Source of the DNA: WHTK01 sp965197795
GTDB lineage: Bacteria; Chloroflexota; Dehalococcoidia; DSTF01; WHTK01
Reading direction: 5' to 3'
Length of the DNA: 64,000 bases
Assembly (NCBI GenBank): GCA_965197795.1
Contig: OZ240228.1
Coordinates: forward strand, 248,001 to 312,000
Below the pieces are notes generated by a model. That model did no database searches. It was not told the origin of the DNA and saw nothing but the letters and a program-made list of their open reading frames with translations. A program made the translations under genes and the position numbers. This document shows positions 8,176 to 17,480 of this stretch, in pieces. Positions within the stretch are counted from its first letter, which is position 1; each line of letters begins with the position of its first letter.

Positions 8176-8910
8176 GCCGATCGCGTCGCGGTGCTCGGTC
8201 CGTCGGCCGCTGACAGGCTTGGAATCGCCAGGCTAGAGCAACTGCCGGCGCTGCGAATAGGAGACGACGTCTACCTGGTGATCGGGATATTGGAAGGCGT
8301 GGCGAGGCAGCCTGGTTTGCTGGGAGCGGTGATCATCCCGGAAGGCACGGCGCGGCAGGACTTCGGCCTCAGGAGTCCCGAGCTCGTCGTCATCGAAACC
8401 AGGATCGGCGCCACGGCGCTGATCTCGCGCCAGGTCCCGCTGGCGCTGCGGCCGGACAGCGTGCGAGGTCTCAAGGTGGCCGCGCCAAGCGAACCAAAAC
8501 GGGCGCGAGACCTCGTGCAGAACGATTTGAGCACGCTCTTCCTCATGCTCAGCGGCGTTTCGCTGTTGGTCGGCGCGATTGGTATCGCAAACGTCACGTT
8601 GGTCTCGGTGATCGAACGGACGGGGGAGATCGGTCTGCGCCGCGCGTTAGGAGGAGCCAGGCGTCATATTGCGTTTCAGTTTTTGCTAGAGAGCGCCACG
8701 ATGGGTCTGATCGGTGGTGTCATCGGAGGAAGTGTGGGCGTCCTAATCGTGGTCATGGTTTCGTCGGTTCAATCCTGGACGCCCGTGCTCGATCCGCTGG
8801 TTCCGCTGGCCGCGCCGGCGATTGGGGCGCTCACCGGCCTGGTCTCGGGGACCTATCCAGCGCTCCGCGCCGCCCGTCTGGAGCCGGTCGAGGCGCTGCG
8901 AGCCGGGTGA
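8120..8910 (+). pseudogene. N-terminally truncated MacB/FtsX-type ABC permease
   Basis: About 260 residues of recognisable MacB-family permease remain. They include the end of the periplasmic domain (TGRYFDMGHSERADRVAVLG) and the complete C-terminal FtsX membrane domain with three helices (LSGVSLLVGAIGIANVTLVS; ERTGEIGLRRALGGARRHI; LEPVEALRAG). The first transmembrane helix and about 130 residues are missing, and no matching ATPase is adjacent. The apparent 5' end coincides with the break in the PD40 remnant on the other strand. It is probably nonfunctional, or the product of a rearrangement or misassembly. Confidence 0.75.
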
Positions 8911-8913
8911 CCG

Positions 8914-10218
8914 TCATGCTCCCGCCGCGTCCTGCTCCTCTGCCAGCGCGTCCGCGCGTAGTCGCGGCCGCTTCGCGACGAGGAGCAGCAGAGCGGAGAC
9001 CCAGAACCCGGCGAGCGTCACGATCCAGACGAAGCGATCCTCGCTGAACGCGTCCAGCAGCGCGGCGAAGAGCGGGGCGCTGGCTGCCGAGGCGATCACC
9101 GAGATCGGGAAGACGATGCCGCGGATCGTCCCGACGAACTGCCTGCCGAAGTAGTTGGGCCAGATGATGTTCTGCACCGTCACGTTGGCCCCCATACCGA
9201 TGCCCCAGATCATGTTGTAGGCCAGCAGATAGACGACGCTGTCCTGCGCGAGGATCATCGCCAGCATGGAGCAGCCGGCGATCGTCAGCCCAAAGAAGGC
9301 GAGGTAGCGCGTCTGAATCCGGTCGGCCAAGAAGCCGCAATACAGGGCCGAGACCGAAACCATGAGCGGGTCGAGCGCCGTGGCAAGCGCGATCACGCCG
9401 GTCGAAAGCCCGACGTCCTGCCAGTAGGCGGTCCGGTAGAGCACCGTCCCCGGCAGCACCGCGCCCAGAAGCATCATCGCCGCTACGATCATCCACATCG
9501 TGGGGCTGCGGATCGCCTGCGCCGCGGTCCAGTTCTCCGACGTGGCCGTCGATGCCGAGCTCTCCAGCGCCGTATAGACCGGCGGGTGGTCGGCGCCGTC
9601 CGGGTGCAGGCCCATCGACTCCGGGTCCTTGCGCATGAAGATGGCGCACGGCACCGCGATCACGGTGATCACCATGACGCCGGAGACCAGCCACGCCTCG
9701 CGCCAGCCCAGGTTGTCGATCAACGCCTCCACGATCGGCAGAAAGATCGAGGTGCCTAGCGGCATGCCGATGGTTGCGATCGCCAGTGCGCGGCCGCGGT
9801 TGGTGTGGAACCACTTCGCGATCGGTACCGTGGTGATCAGTTGCCCTCCCGGCGCCCCGAATCCGGCGATGCCGGAGATCGCGAACAGCGCGTAGAAGAC
9901 GATGAGACTGTGCACGCCCGCCAACCCCAGCACGCAGGCGCCGGCGATCAAACCTGCCAGCGTACCGAGCACGCGCGAGCCGATGCGGTCCAGCAGCGCG
10001 CCGACGAACGGCGCCGCGACGCCTGCGACGATCAAGCGCGTTGTGTAGCCCCAGGACAGGTCGCTGCGGCTCCAGCCCAGCTCATCGCTCATTGGCGTGA
10101 CGAAGAAGGAGAAAACTGCGGCGTTCAGCGGCGACGCGGCGAGGTTCATGGTCAGCGTCGTGCCAACGATGACCCAGCCGTAGAAGATCGGCGGACGGTT
10201 ACGGATCAGGGATAACAC
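8914..10218 (-). CDS. MFS transporter, OFA/monocarboxylate-like
   Basis: The 434-residue protein has twelve predicted helices in two six-helix halves with a central loop near residues 195-220. The N-terminus IFYGWVIVGTTLTMNL and the motif DELGWSRSDLSWGYT are typical of OFA-type carriers (oxalate/formate antiporter and relatives). Motif A appears as GALLDRIGSRVLG. The likely start is GTG 10218. It is one of three such carriers in this window. The substrate is likely an organic anion but is not determined. Confidence 0.9.
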   Translation of the reverse strand: MLSLIRNRPPIFYGWVIVGTTLTMNLAASPLNAAVFSFFVTPMSDELGWSRSDLSWGYTTRLIVAGVAAPFVGALLDRIGSRVLGTLAGLIAGACVLGLAGVHSLIVFYALFAISGIAGFGAPGGQLITTVPIAKWFHTNRGRALAIATIGMPLGTSIFLPIVEALIDNLGWREAWLVSGVMVITVIAVPCAIFMRKDPESMGLHPDGADHPPVYTALESSASTATSENWTAAQAIRSPTMWMIVAAMMLLGAVLPGTVLYRTAYWQDVGLSTGVIALATALDPLMVSVSALYCGFLADRIQTRYLAFFGLTIAGCSMLAMILAQDSVVYLLAYNMIWGIGMGANVTVQNIIWPNYFGRQFVGTIRGIVFPISVIASAASAPLFAALLDAFSEDRFVWIVTLAGFWVSALLLLVAKRPRLRADALAEEQDAAGA

Positions 10219-10327
10219 TTAAAGGCAGTCTACGTTTGCGAGTTGTTAGGTTCCACGCACTACGGGAGGGGACGCCATTCAGCGGGGGCCTGGGCTTGTC
10301 CCCAGCTTCAAAGCTGGACCAGGCGCC

Positions 10328-11058
10328 TCAATTCCGCTTGTCGCCGATGTACAGGTCGTCGTAGTAGACGTCGCCGCGAGGCGCACCGCTGCCTCTCTCC
10401 TTGGCGTCCCAGCGGACCTCGAAGAGAAGCCGTATCGTCTGGAAGCCTTCTGGAATCGCCTGCCAGTACGTCGCAAAGTCGTCGCGGACGTTGAGGCTAA
10501 ACCGGACCCACTCGCCCTCCACTGGCTGGTTGCGGTTGACGAACACGAAGCGGCCGTTGCGGATTCCGAACGGTGGGACCTCCTGACCGGCCAGGAGATA
10601 ACGAAGCTGGAGTTGTCGGCGAAATCAGGGAAGTTGTCAGGGCCGATGGCGATGATCACAAACTGGACGTACTGCCGCTCCGCGCCGCGGTTCCAGTTTT
10701 CGACCCGGTAGAACCCCTCGACTACCTCGGGCAGCTCGTCGGGTTCGATCTCCTGAACCAGGTAGTAGACCTTGTTACCGCTCGCGAAGGCGGGATCGTC
10801 CATGCGTAGGACGGCGGAGTGGCCGCCCGTGTGGGCCAGCTCCGACGTCACCTCGAATCCGGACTCCTCAGCGATGGTGAACCAGGGCGCGGCGCCCATT
10901 TCGAAGCCGGGGTTCTGGAACAGGTTGCCTGTTGGCCCCGCGGTTGATCTGGGCCCCGCAGCCGGCGTTGTATCGCCGCCACCGGAGCAGGCAACGGCGG
11001 CGATGCCGGCGACGGCGATAGCGACCAGACGGAGCGGGAGACCGAGGCGCTTGCGCAC
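10328..11058 (-). CDS. Secreted lipoprotein with a carbohydrate-binding-like beta-sandwich (frameshifted)
   Basis: The N-terminus has a lipoprotein signal ending VAC (Cys24), then a linker rich in Gly/Thr/Ala/Pro. NLFQNPGFEMG near residue 46 is the typical opening of CBM-like or DUF642-like beta-sandwich domains, and the C-terminus ends GDVYYDDLYIG, the matching closing strand. The frame breaks near 10597: adding one C to the CC there joins SSFVIS to LAGQEVPPFGI and gives a protein of about 243 residues. The break is probably a sequencing error. Ligand unknown. Confidence 0.65.
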
Positions 11059-11102
11059 GGACTCACCGTAGCACTAACGACATGTGGCTGGGTGTGGGAA
11101 GG

Positions 11103-11136
11103 CAGACCGTGTGCATCAATTACCGAGACGGTCTGC
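11103..11136. repeat. Hairpin upstream of the lipoprotein gene
   Basis: GCAGACCGT (11103-11111) and ACGGTCTGC (11128-11136) form a perfect nine-base inverted repeat with a 16-base loop. It lies about 45 bases upstream of the minus-strand lipoprotein start and could be a regulator-binding site or the terminator of decayed genes upstream. Confidence 0.35.
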
Positions 11137-11146
11137 GTGGGCGATT

Positions 11147-11194
11147 GGCGGTAGGTCTGGACCTCGGTAGGGCGGTAGGCTAGACCTCGGTAAG
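11147..11194. repeat. Two imperfect 24-base tandem copies
   Basis: The 24-base unit beginning GGCGGTAGG and containing GACCTCGGTA occurs twice head to tail at 11147-11170 and 11171-11194 with about four differences. No gene covers it. It adjoins the xanthine dehydrogenase scrap and may mark a recombination-prone site. Confidence 0.5.
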
Positions 11195-11224
11195 GGCGCG
11201 ATTCATCACGCCGGAGACGATGCG

Positions 11225-11306
11225 TTACGTCTTCAGCTCCCGGTACACCTTCTCCGACGTGATCGGCAGGTCGCGGACGCGGACGCCGCAGGCGTCGAAG
11301 ACGCCA
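11225..11306 (-). pseudogene. C-terminal scrap of a molybdenum hydroxylase large subunit
   Basis: The 26 codons before the TAA at 11225-11227 read ...VFDACGVRVRDLPIT then SEKVYRELKT. This is the conserved C-terminus of CoxL/XdhA-type subunits; the intact paralogue at 28585 ends with ACGARIRDLPIT and AEKVYHSLKG. Homology stops abruptly near 11306, where the deaminase-like gene begins on the plus strand. Only the last few percent of the gene survives. Confidence 0.75.
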
Positions 11307-11317
11307 ACGCCCGAGGT

Positions 11318-12058
11318 TTGTCTCTCCTCGGACAAACAATTGAAGAAAGCCTGAAGCAAGTGAACTACAGTTGTACAACGATTCAGTTGAGCGAAGCACT
11401 ACATGAATTGCCAAAGTGGACGGAGCTCCCGGAGGCACCTGTCGATGAGCGAATCAAGACTCATATGGACGCTGGGGATGAACTCCGGGGTCTGTTAGAT
11501 AGAGGCGACGCACTCGCACTGATTGCTATTGCTCGAATTAGGGCCGAACGACTTGAATCAACAGGTCAAGAAAACAGCACGCTGGAACGGCGCGCCTATC
11601 TTCTTCGCTCACTGAAACACCAGGATGAAGTCAGGACTCTGAGAGAGATTTATGGCGAGGCCTTTATCTTGGTGGCGGGGTATGCGCCGAGAGATAGGCG
11701 GCTAGAAGAGATTGCCGGCGCGATCGCAGTTTCACACCAAGGCTTCCGCTCGGAAGCCTTTCGCGCCAATGCTGAGCAGTTGATATTCAGAGATCACTCA
11801 GATGAAGAGAACTTCTTCGGGCAGCATGTTCGTTCCACCTTTCCACTCGCGGATTTCTTTGTCGATGTAAGCCGAAAGCACGATCTCTCAAGGCAGGTTG
11901 AACGCTTCATCGAGTTGGTCTTCGGGCACCCATTTCACACACCCTCGCGGGATGAATACGCCATGTTCCACGCAAAGGCTGTAGCTCTCCGTTCGTCGAT
12001 CCCGGCCTCTCCTGGACCTGCCAAACCGGCGGCGAAGGGACAGAAACTGCCTGTCTGA
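11318..12058 (+). CDS. Truncated phage-defence dCTP deaminase-like protein (N-terminal NTPase-like part only)
   Basis: The 246 residues resemble the N-terminal half of the large antiphage dCTP deaminases (AvcD/DCD type). Matching blocks are YLLRSLKHQDEVRTLREIYG, AFILVAGYAPRDRRLEEI, EENFFGQHVRSTFPLADFFV and TPSRDEYAMFHAKAVALRS. In that family the last block leads into a zinc deaminase domain (HAE and PCxxC). Here it is replaced by a 20-residue Ala/Pro/Lys tail and a stop, with no zinc ligands, so the catalytic domain is absent. The extreme N-terminal P-loop strand also looks shortened; the assumed TTG start lacks a ribosome-binding site. Base composition is more AT-rich than neighbours, suggesting transfer. 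Probably a decayed defence gene. Confidence 0.65.
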   Translation: MSLLGQTIEESLKQVNYSCTTIQLSEALHELPKWTELPEAPVDERIKTHMDAGDELRGLLDRGDALALIAIARIRAERLESTGQENSTLERRAYLLRSLKHQDEVRTLREIYGEAFILVAGYAPRDRRLEEIAGAIAVSHQGFRSEAFRANAEQLIFRDHSDEENFFGQHVRSTFPLADFFVDVSRKHDLSRQVERFIELVFGHPFHTPSRDEYAMFHAKAVALRSSIPASPGPAKPAAKGQKLPV

Positions 12059-12120
12059 CCGTCAGCTCGTCTCAGGCTAGAATCTGCCTGCGACGGAATC
12101 TTGAGCAGACGGAGGTTGAT

Positions 12121-12926
12121 ATGGCGGGGCGGGTTGAGAGCAAGATAGCTATCGTTTTCGGCGGCGGCCAGACGCCGGGCGAGACCATCGGCAACGGCCG
12201 CGCGACCGCGATCGTCCTGGCGCGCGAGGGCGCGAAGCTCACGATCGTCGACCGCGATCTGTCGCGAGCTCAGGAGACCGCCGACGAGATCACGAAGGCG
12301 GGTCCCAGCGCCGTCGCCGCCGAGTGCGACATCACCGATGAGGCGGCGGTCAAGGGCGTCATCGACGCGGTCTTGGCGCGCGAAGGACGGCTCGATATCC
12401 TGCATAACAACGTCGGCCCCAGCCTGGCGCTCGGCGACGCCAACGCGCTGGACCTGACGGCGGAAGCGTTCGAGCGCAGCTTCAAGGTCAATCTTGAGGG
12501 TATGTGGTTCGCCTGCAAGCACTCGCTTGTGGCGCTGCGCGAATCACACGGCAGCATCGTCAACATCGCGTCGATGGCAGCGATCGAGCCGTATCCCTAC
12601 CTGGGCTACAAAACGACAAAGGCGGGCGTGGTTGCCCTGACGGAAAACCTTGCCGTGTACAACGCGGAGTACGCGTGCGGTCGAATGCCATCCTGCCCGG
12701 ACTGATGAACACGCCGATGGCGATCGAGAACCGCATCGGCCTGAACGGCATGACGCGGTCCGACGTCGTCGAGATGCGCGACAAACGCGTGCCGCTGGGT
12801 CGCAAGATGGGCACGGGCTGGGACGTCGCCAACGCCGCGCTCTTTTTGCACTCGGACGAAGCGAGCTTCATCTCCGGCGTTTCGCTACTGGTGGATGGCG
12901 CGCAGGCGGTGTCGTGGGGCCACTAG
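12121..12926 (+). CDS. Short-chain dehydrogenase/reductase (frameshifted)
   Basis: This is a classical SDR of about 267 residues: a modified nucleotide-binding loop GGGQTPGETIGNGRA near residue 14, NNVG near 96, NLEGMW near 128, catalytic Ser near 144 and YKTTK near 162. The frame breaks near 12673; restoring one G (TACGCG to TACGGCG) joins AEY to GVRSNAILPGLMNTPM, exactly what the family shows after the active site. The gene is probably intact in the organism. It ends three bases from the convergent ArlJ gene. Substrate unknown. Confidence 0.85.
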
Positions 12927-12929
12927 GCG

Positions 12930-14495
12930 CTACTGGACCGGTGTGCCGCTTAACGGCGTTTCCGATACCGATCGGAAGAGACCCTGGACGACCTCTGGGA
13001 CGGCTAGGTACGCCACGCCCGAGATCAGCATCATGATCACGGCGAAGTTGAAGATCTTGTAGCGGTGCCCGCCTGCCGCTGCATACGGCGCGAAGGAGTT
13101 CGCCATCGTCAGCATGATGATGCTTACGACGACTAGCAGGCGGATGAAGGCGGCGTCCGGCGCGGCGAAGACGATGGCGTTGCTAATACCCGCCTCCGCG
13201 ATGAGGTCGGAGTCAAGATTCTCGTCCTGCACCTCGGCGATCTTGCCGCCGAAGATCAGTACGACCTCCGTTACGAACAGGATGATGGTAAGCAGCACTG
13301 CATGCATCGGCACGACAACGAATGCAAATGAGGTCGTAACGAGGGACCGTGAGGCCCGTAGCAGCGAAACCTTCTGCCCGAAGGATGATGCCAGTTCGCC
13401 GACCGCTGCCGGGTCGCCGCCGACCTTTATGCCGTCGGAGAAAATTCGGACAGTACGGGTGATCAGTTCTGAACCCGTTTCGCCAGCCAACCGGGCCCAG
13501 GTCATGTCTGAAGGCAGGTCGTTGGTGAGACGCACATAGAGCCTGCGGACGTGTGGCTCCATCGCGCCGAGTGACCGACGGTTGAGGCGCGAAAGACCCT
13601 CGGACACCGTGGTGCCCACGGCGCCCATCACGCTGCCGAGACCGCGCAAGAAGGCGGGCATGTCCTTGTCGCGCTGGTCGATCTTCTTGTCGTCTTGCCA
13701 GACCAGCCACGCGCTGGGGGTGAGGAGCAAGGCTGACACGATCATCGCGATACCGAGGCCGAAGACTAGCCAGCCCAGGACGAAGACCGGTCCGGTCACC
13801 GAGATCAGGAGCACGGCCAGTTTGTCCATCTGCGCCTGCTCGGCCGAACGTCTTGGAAGGCGATGCGTCTTAACCTCGTGAGGCGAAACGGTGAAGATGA
13901 TCCACCCGCCCACGACGGTCACTATCATGACGACCAGGGAGAGCCCAGCGATTGCGATCGTGCCAACCGGGTAGATCATCATCGAAACGAGTGAAATTAC
14001 GACGATCAGGGTTGTCGAAACCATCAAGGCTATGTAGGCGTCTGTCCACTTACGCAGCGACTCCATGTCGCGTTCGTACTGCTTGCCGTACAGCTCGAGC
14101 TGGACCTCGGTTTCGCGCTTTAGAAAGTCCTCTTCCGACTCGCCGGCAGAGAGCGCGGTTGCGAAGTGCAGCAAGAGGTTCTGGACGCTGTCGACCTTTG
14201 CCTGCTCGCCGACGATCTCGCAGGCCTGTGAGTAGTCGTAGTTGAGGCGCTGCGCCACGCGGTGGACGCGGCGGAAGTACTTCGAGGTGCTGTAATCCAG
14301 CTCCGCCGTTCCCTCGAACAGCTTGTCGCGTGAGATGCCGGACGTTGCCACAGCCGACATGTGGGTCAGCTGCGTGATCAGGTCGAAGTCGATCGGCTCT
14401 CGTAAGAACAGCGACGAGGCCCCGAAATCGTCCTCTTTGACCTTCCGGGCCTCGGTGCCGGAATCAGATGATCCCTTGCCTCTGAGCCTGGGCAT
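12930..14495 (-). CDS. Archaellum-type platform membrane protein (ArlJ/FlaJ-like)
   Basis: About 521 residues with a cytoplasmic N-terminal region (1-150), a helix cluster at about 155-265, a second cytoplasmic helical domain (about 275-380, with the conserved MPAFLRGLGSVMGAVGTTVS stretch typical of T2SF domains) and a C-terminal membrane cluster to the end. This two-T2SF-domain, many-helix layout is that of archaellar ArlJ and related TadB/C proteins. ATG 14495 overlaps the ArlI gene by 32 bases; a TTG at 14513 is possible. It is the last gene of the cluster, and an ArlH-like gene next to ArlI points to ArlJ rather than Tad. Role: membrane anchor and rotor base of the filament motor. Confidence 0.82.
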   Translation of the reverse strand: MPRLRGKGSSDSGTEARKVKEDDFGASSLFLREPIDFDLITQLTHMSAVATSGISRDKLFEGTAELDYSTSKYFRRVHRVAQRLNYDYSQACEIVGEQAKVDSVQNLLLHFATALSAGESEEDFLKRETEVQLELYGKQYERDMESLRKWTDAYIALMVSTTLIVVISLVSMMIYPVGTIAIAGLSLVVMIVTVVGGWIIFTVSPHEVKTHRLPRRSAEQAQMDKLAVLLISVTGPVFVLGWLVFGLGIAMIVSALLLTPSAWLVWQDDKKIDQRDKDMPAFLRGLGSVMGAVGTTVSEGLSRLNRRSLGAMEPHVRRLYVRLTNDLPSDMTWARLAGETGSELITRTVRIFSDGIKVGGDPAAVGELASSFGQKVSLLRASRSLVTTSFAFVVVPMHAVLLTIILFVTEVVLIFGGKIAEVQDENLDSDLIAEAGISNAIVFAAPDAAFIRLLVVVSIIMLTMANSFAPYAAAGGHRYKIFNFAVIMMLISGVAYLAVPEVVQGLFRSVSETPLSGTPVQ

Positions 14496-15781
14496 AAGCT
14501 TTAAAGATGTCAAAGAAGTTCGTCCTTCCGGCTTCCAGGAGCCGGTCGAACAGGCGCGCCCGCTTGGCCAATTCGTCGTAAATGGCGCGCTTGTTCTGGG
14601 GGTCCATCCCGCGTGCGGGCGCGACCCGGTTCTCCAGCAGATAGCTGTTCATGTGGCCCGTCGCTTCGAAGGTGTCGTTGTGAGGCACCCAACGGTACGT
14701 CTCGATGAATGAGAAGGCATCGGCCTGGGTGTCATAGCCAATCAGCTCGTTGAGGCTGAGGATGCGGCGCCCAGGCCTGCCGTCGGGCAGGCGAACGGCG
14801 CTGGCGATGGCGACGAGATTGAGGTTATCGACGTACGCTTTCGGGACGCTGATTGGCGCACCCGTGAGACGCTGGATCAGCTTCTCGACTGAGGAGGCGT
14901 GGAAGGTTGACGCCACAGCGTGACCCGTCTGCATGGCCTGGAAGGCGATGGCGCCCTCCTCACCACGAATCTCGCCGATGAGGATGGCGTTGGGCCGCTG
15001 ACGCAAGGCAGCGCGCAGCAGTGAGAACATCGTGACGCCGCCGCCGTCGGACGCAGACATCGAGCCTCGTACCACCTCTCGAGTCCAATTGGAGTGGGGC
15101 ACCTGGAGCTCGGGCGTGTCCTCGATGGTTACGATCTTGGACGCGGGAGGGTAGAACATGGTCAACGCGTTGAGCAGCGTCGTCTTACCGGATGCCGTTT
15201 CACCGGAGACGAAGAGGTTCATGCCGTCACCGATCATCAGCGAAAGGTAGGCAGCCATCTCTGAACTGATACCGCCCGATTTGATGACGTCGAGGATGCT
15301 CAGGGGCACCGCAGTGAACTTACGGATCGTGAAGTTGCTGCCGCGGGTCGAAACGTCATTACCATAAACGATGTTGATACGCGAGCCGTCCGGCAGAGTC
15401 GCGTCGGAAATTGGGTTCCTGTAGGTGACGGGCTTCTTGATTGGGGTCAACCATCGACGGCTCGATGGAGGCATACGTGTCGCGAGCATCCTCGTTGTCG
15501 GTGATGATGTGGACGAAGAGTCCGCCGTTGACAGCGTAGATGAAGTTCTTGAACGGTACCTCACCGGCGCCACGGCTGACCTTCTCGTAAAATTCGGGCT
15601 CGCCGCCCAGGGCCTCGTAATCCAGGGTTCCGAGGTAGGCCCGCAGATGCGGCGAATCAGCGGCCGCTTCCTGAAACGCCCGCTTTCGTTCTGCCCGTTC
15701 GGGGTCTTCCGGCGCTTCTTCCGGTGCCTTCTTGGGCTTTTTCTTGCGCCGCTTGAGATCCGCGGGTGCCGCTTCGCTCAT
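14464..15781 (-). CDS. Archaellum-type motor ATPase (ArlI/FlaI-like), one frameshift
   Basis: The joined product is about 438 residues. After a Lys-rich N-terminus (RRKKKPKK) come ATLPDGSRINIVYG, RGSNFTIRKF, Walker A SGETASGKTTLLNA, the Asp box VTIEDTPELQVPHSNW, Walker B NAILIGEIRGEE and the His box TGHAVASTFHAS, all in the order of FlaI/GspE secretion ATPases; FTIRKF and PHSNW are typical of the FlaI branch. The frame breaks in a GGGG run at 15443-15446: deleting one base joins SMVDP to IKKPVTYRNP. The N-terminal domain is shorter than in archaeal ArlI (often over 500 residues in total). The start overlaps the ArlH stop (ATGA). It should hexamerise under ArlJ and drive assembly and rotation. 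Confidence 0.88.
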
Positions 15782-16481
15782 GCCTTGGCTTTCGTTACAG
15801 GGATGATCTTCATGCCGAGGCCGGGCTCAACGTCGAAGGACACGATGTTGCCGGTGCTCTTGGCAGCGCCTCGTACCTTCGAAACCTCAAGCACCTTGAC
15901 CAACTGTGTGCCAACTTCCTCGACACGAAGCCTCAAGTGGGCGTCACACATTGAACGCAACCGTGTCAGCAATTGCTCCGTCGAGGCGTAAGAGTGCATA
16001 GTGAAGATCAGACTGCGACCACCGTCGCACAACTCCTTGGCCCGGGAGAAGAAGTCGAGTGTTTCCGCCTCTGAGGCGTGCGTTACGAACGCGGTCAACG
16101 AGTCGACAACGACGACGTCGGCTTTGCTTTTGGCGATATGGGCCAGCAGCATCTTGAAGATGCGGCGTGATTGCTCCTCGGTGAAGCTGTTCGGTACCGG
16201 GTAGATATTGATTCGCCCGACGATGAAAAGTCGTCGATGTCGAGGGCCAGGGACTGCATTTGTCGAAACAGGCTGGGCGTGGTGTTCTCGGTCGTGTACA
16301 TGTCGATGCGTAGGCCGCTGTGAAGCGTGCCCCAGGTGAACTGCTGCACCAGGACGCTTTTGCCGGCGTCGGATTGACCTTCAATGATCGTCAGCGAGCT
16401 CAGCGGCAGGCCGCCGCCGATCTTCTTATCGATTTCGCTGTTGCCGGTCGTGACCAGTCGTGGTGCTTCAGTGCTGACCAA
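15778..16481 (-). CDS. Archaellum-type KaiC/RecA-like ATPase (ArlH/FlaH-like), one frameshift
   Basis: The joined product is about 234 residues, the usual ArlH length. It opens with TTGNSEIDKKIGGGLPLSSL, then Walker A GQSDAGKSVLVQQF near residue 35 and Walker B DVVVVDSLTAFV near residue 126. The frame breaks at the AAAA run 16226-16229: adding one base gives DFFIVGRINIYPVPNSF and restores the family sequence. TTG 16481 has a strong AGGAGGCG site. ArlH is specific to archaella among type IV filament machines, where it binds ArlI and gates assembly versus rotation by its nucleotide state. Its presence is the key argument that this is an archaellum-like motor and not a Tad pilus. Confidence 0.85.
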
Positions 16482-16489
16482 GACGCCTC

Positions 16490-17001
16490 CTAGACGAGCC
16501 TCGTGAACGAGCCGGCGGTGGTGGCGCCGAATTCGGTGCTGATGATCAGTGAATTGGACGGGCCGACGGCGACGCCAGGAACGAGGTTGCGCAGCAGCTC
16601 GGCGCTCTCACCGGGGTTGAGGATGCCGGGTTCCTGGTCATCGTTGAGGATGTTGGACAGGCTCCAGGTGTTGTCCGTCAACCCGGTTGCGTCGTACGGA
16701 GCCAGAGGTTGGCCTCGCCGGTGGGGTCGGTGAAGAAGCTAACGATAATGTCGAGGTCTGCTATGGTGCCGATACGGGTCGAGCCGTCGTTAAGCAGTGT
16801 GATGGTGACGTACTGGCCGGTGATGTCCACCGAGGTGTTGGTAACGGAGAGGTCCGTTGTGGACTTCTCGGTCAGGCGGGCTTCCATGGCACGAAAGCTC
16901 ATGCCAACGTTATCGTAGGTCTGCAGGCTGCCACGCCCCACGATCGCAATCGCGGTCAGGAGAATGGCGCCGACGAGCATGGACGGTATCGCGTTATCCA
17001 C
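16490..17001 (-). CDS. Archaellum stator-like protein (ArlF/ArlG family), one frameshift
   Basis: GTG 17001 begins an N-terminal hydrophobic helix (AIPSMLVGAILLTAIAIVG) followed by a beta-rich domain with VTITLLNDGSTRIGTIADL, the type of NxGs strand pair found in ArlF/ArlG sandwich domains. A stop appears at 16678, but adding one G to the GGG just before it joins TTQPG to LTDNTWSLSN and gives about 170 residues, similar to its neighbour. Two separate overlapping genes (TTGA) are a less likely reading. In archaea ArlF and ArlG cap the pseudoperiplasmic stator and bind the S-layer; what it would bind in a bacterium is open. Confidence 0.7.
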
Positions 17002-17003
17002 AA

Positions 17004-17480
17004 TTACACCGTGAAGAACCGGGCTTCGTTGATGCCGTTCGGTGCGACGATCTTGAAGAAATAGGTGGTGCCTGCCACGAGGTTATAGTCCAGCGTGAGC
17101 GTCACCTTGAGCGTCGCTGTAGGATTCCAAACCGTGTCGTTCTCGATCGTGTAATCCCAGCAGGGCGCGATGCAGGACGGGCCGCCGTAGGGAACGCGTA
17201 GGAAGCTGCTCGCCGTGCCGAAGAACACGTCGACACGGCTGATGGGAGCGATGGCGACGGCGCCGACATTCTTGGTCCAGGTGTCGACCGTTGGGCTGGC
17301 GTCGGTGCCGACGGCGTGGATGATCTCAATTTGGGTGCTAATGCGCGAGTCTACGCTGTCGGCCGACGCGACAAGTGAGCCGCTCGTACGGGAGATCGCG
17401 GGCATCAGCGCATTGAGCACGGTGACGATGGCCGTGATACCCGCGACGGTCAGGATTACCGTCGCAATTGCCTTCTCCAC
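17004..17480 (-). CDS. Archaellum stator-like protein (ArlG/ArlF family)
   Basis: The 158-residue protein starts at GTG 17480 behind AGGAG. Residues 4-28 (IATVILTVAGITAIVTVLNAL) form an archaellin-like N-terminal helix. The rest is a beta-sandwich with WTKNVGAVAIAPISRVDVFFG near residue 68, resembling the NVG motif of ArlG/ArlF. It lacks the charged-residue-plus-Gly cleavage site expected of a true archaellin, so I favour stator over filament subunit. Its stop is two bases from the next gene. A minor filament subunit remains possible. Confidence 0.7.
   Translation of the reverse strand: MEKAIATVILTVAGITAIVTVLNALMPAISRTSGSLVASADSVDSRISTQIEIIHAVGTDASPTVDTWTKNVGAVAIAPISRVDVFFGTASSFLRVPYGGPSCIAPCWDYTIENDTVWNPTATLKVTLTLDYNLVAGTTYFFKIVAPNGINEARFFTV

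Noticed and set aside
12930..16481. Tad pilus (TadA/TadB/TadC) instead of archaellum
   Set aside because: An ArlH-like KaiC ATPase and two ArlF/ArlG-like proteins accompany the ATPase and platform, and no TadZ, RcpA or RcpC-like gene is present.
16490..17001. Two separate small genes overlapping in TTGA
   Set aside because: The joined protein matches its neighbour in length and fold, and a one-base slip in GGG is the same error type seen in the surrounding genes.
17004..17480. Archaellin (filament subunit)
   Set aside because: It has a hydrophobic N-terminal helix but lacks a class III cleavage site and the usual archaellin domain; the NVG strand motif fits a stator protein better.
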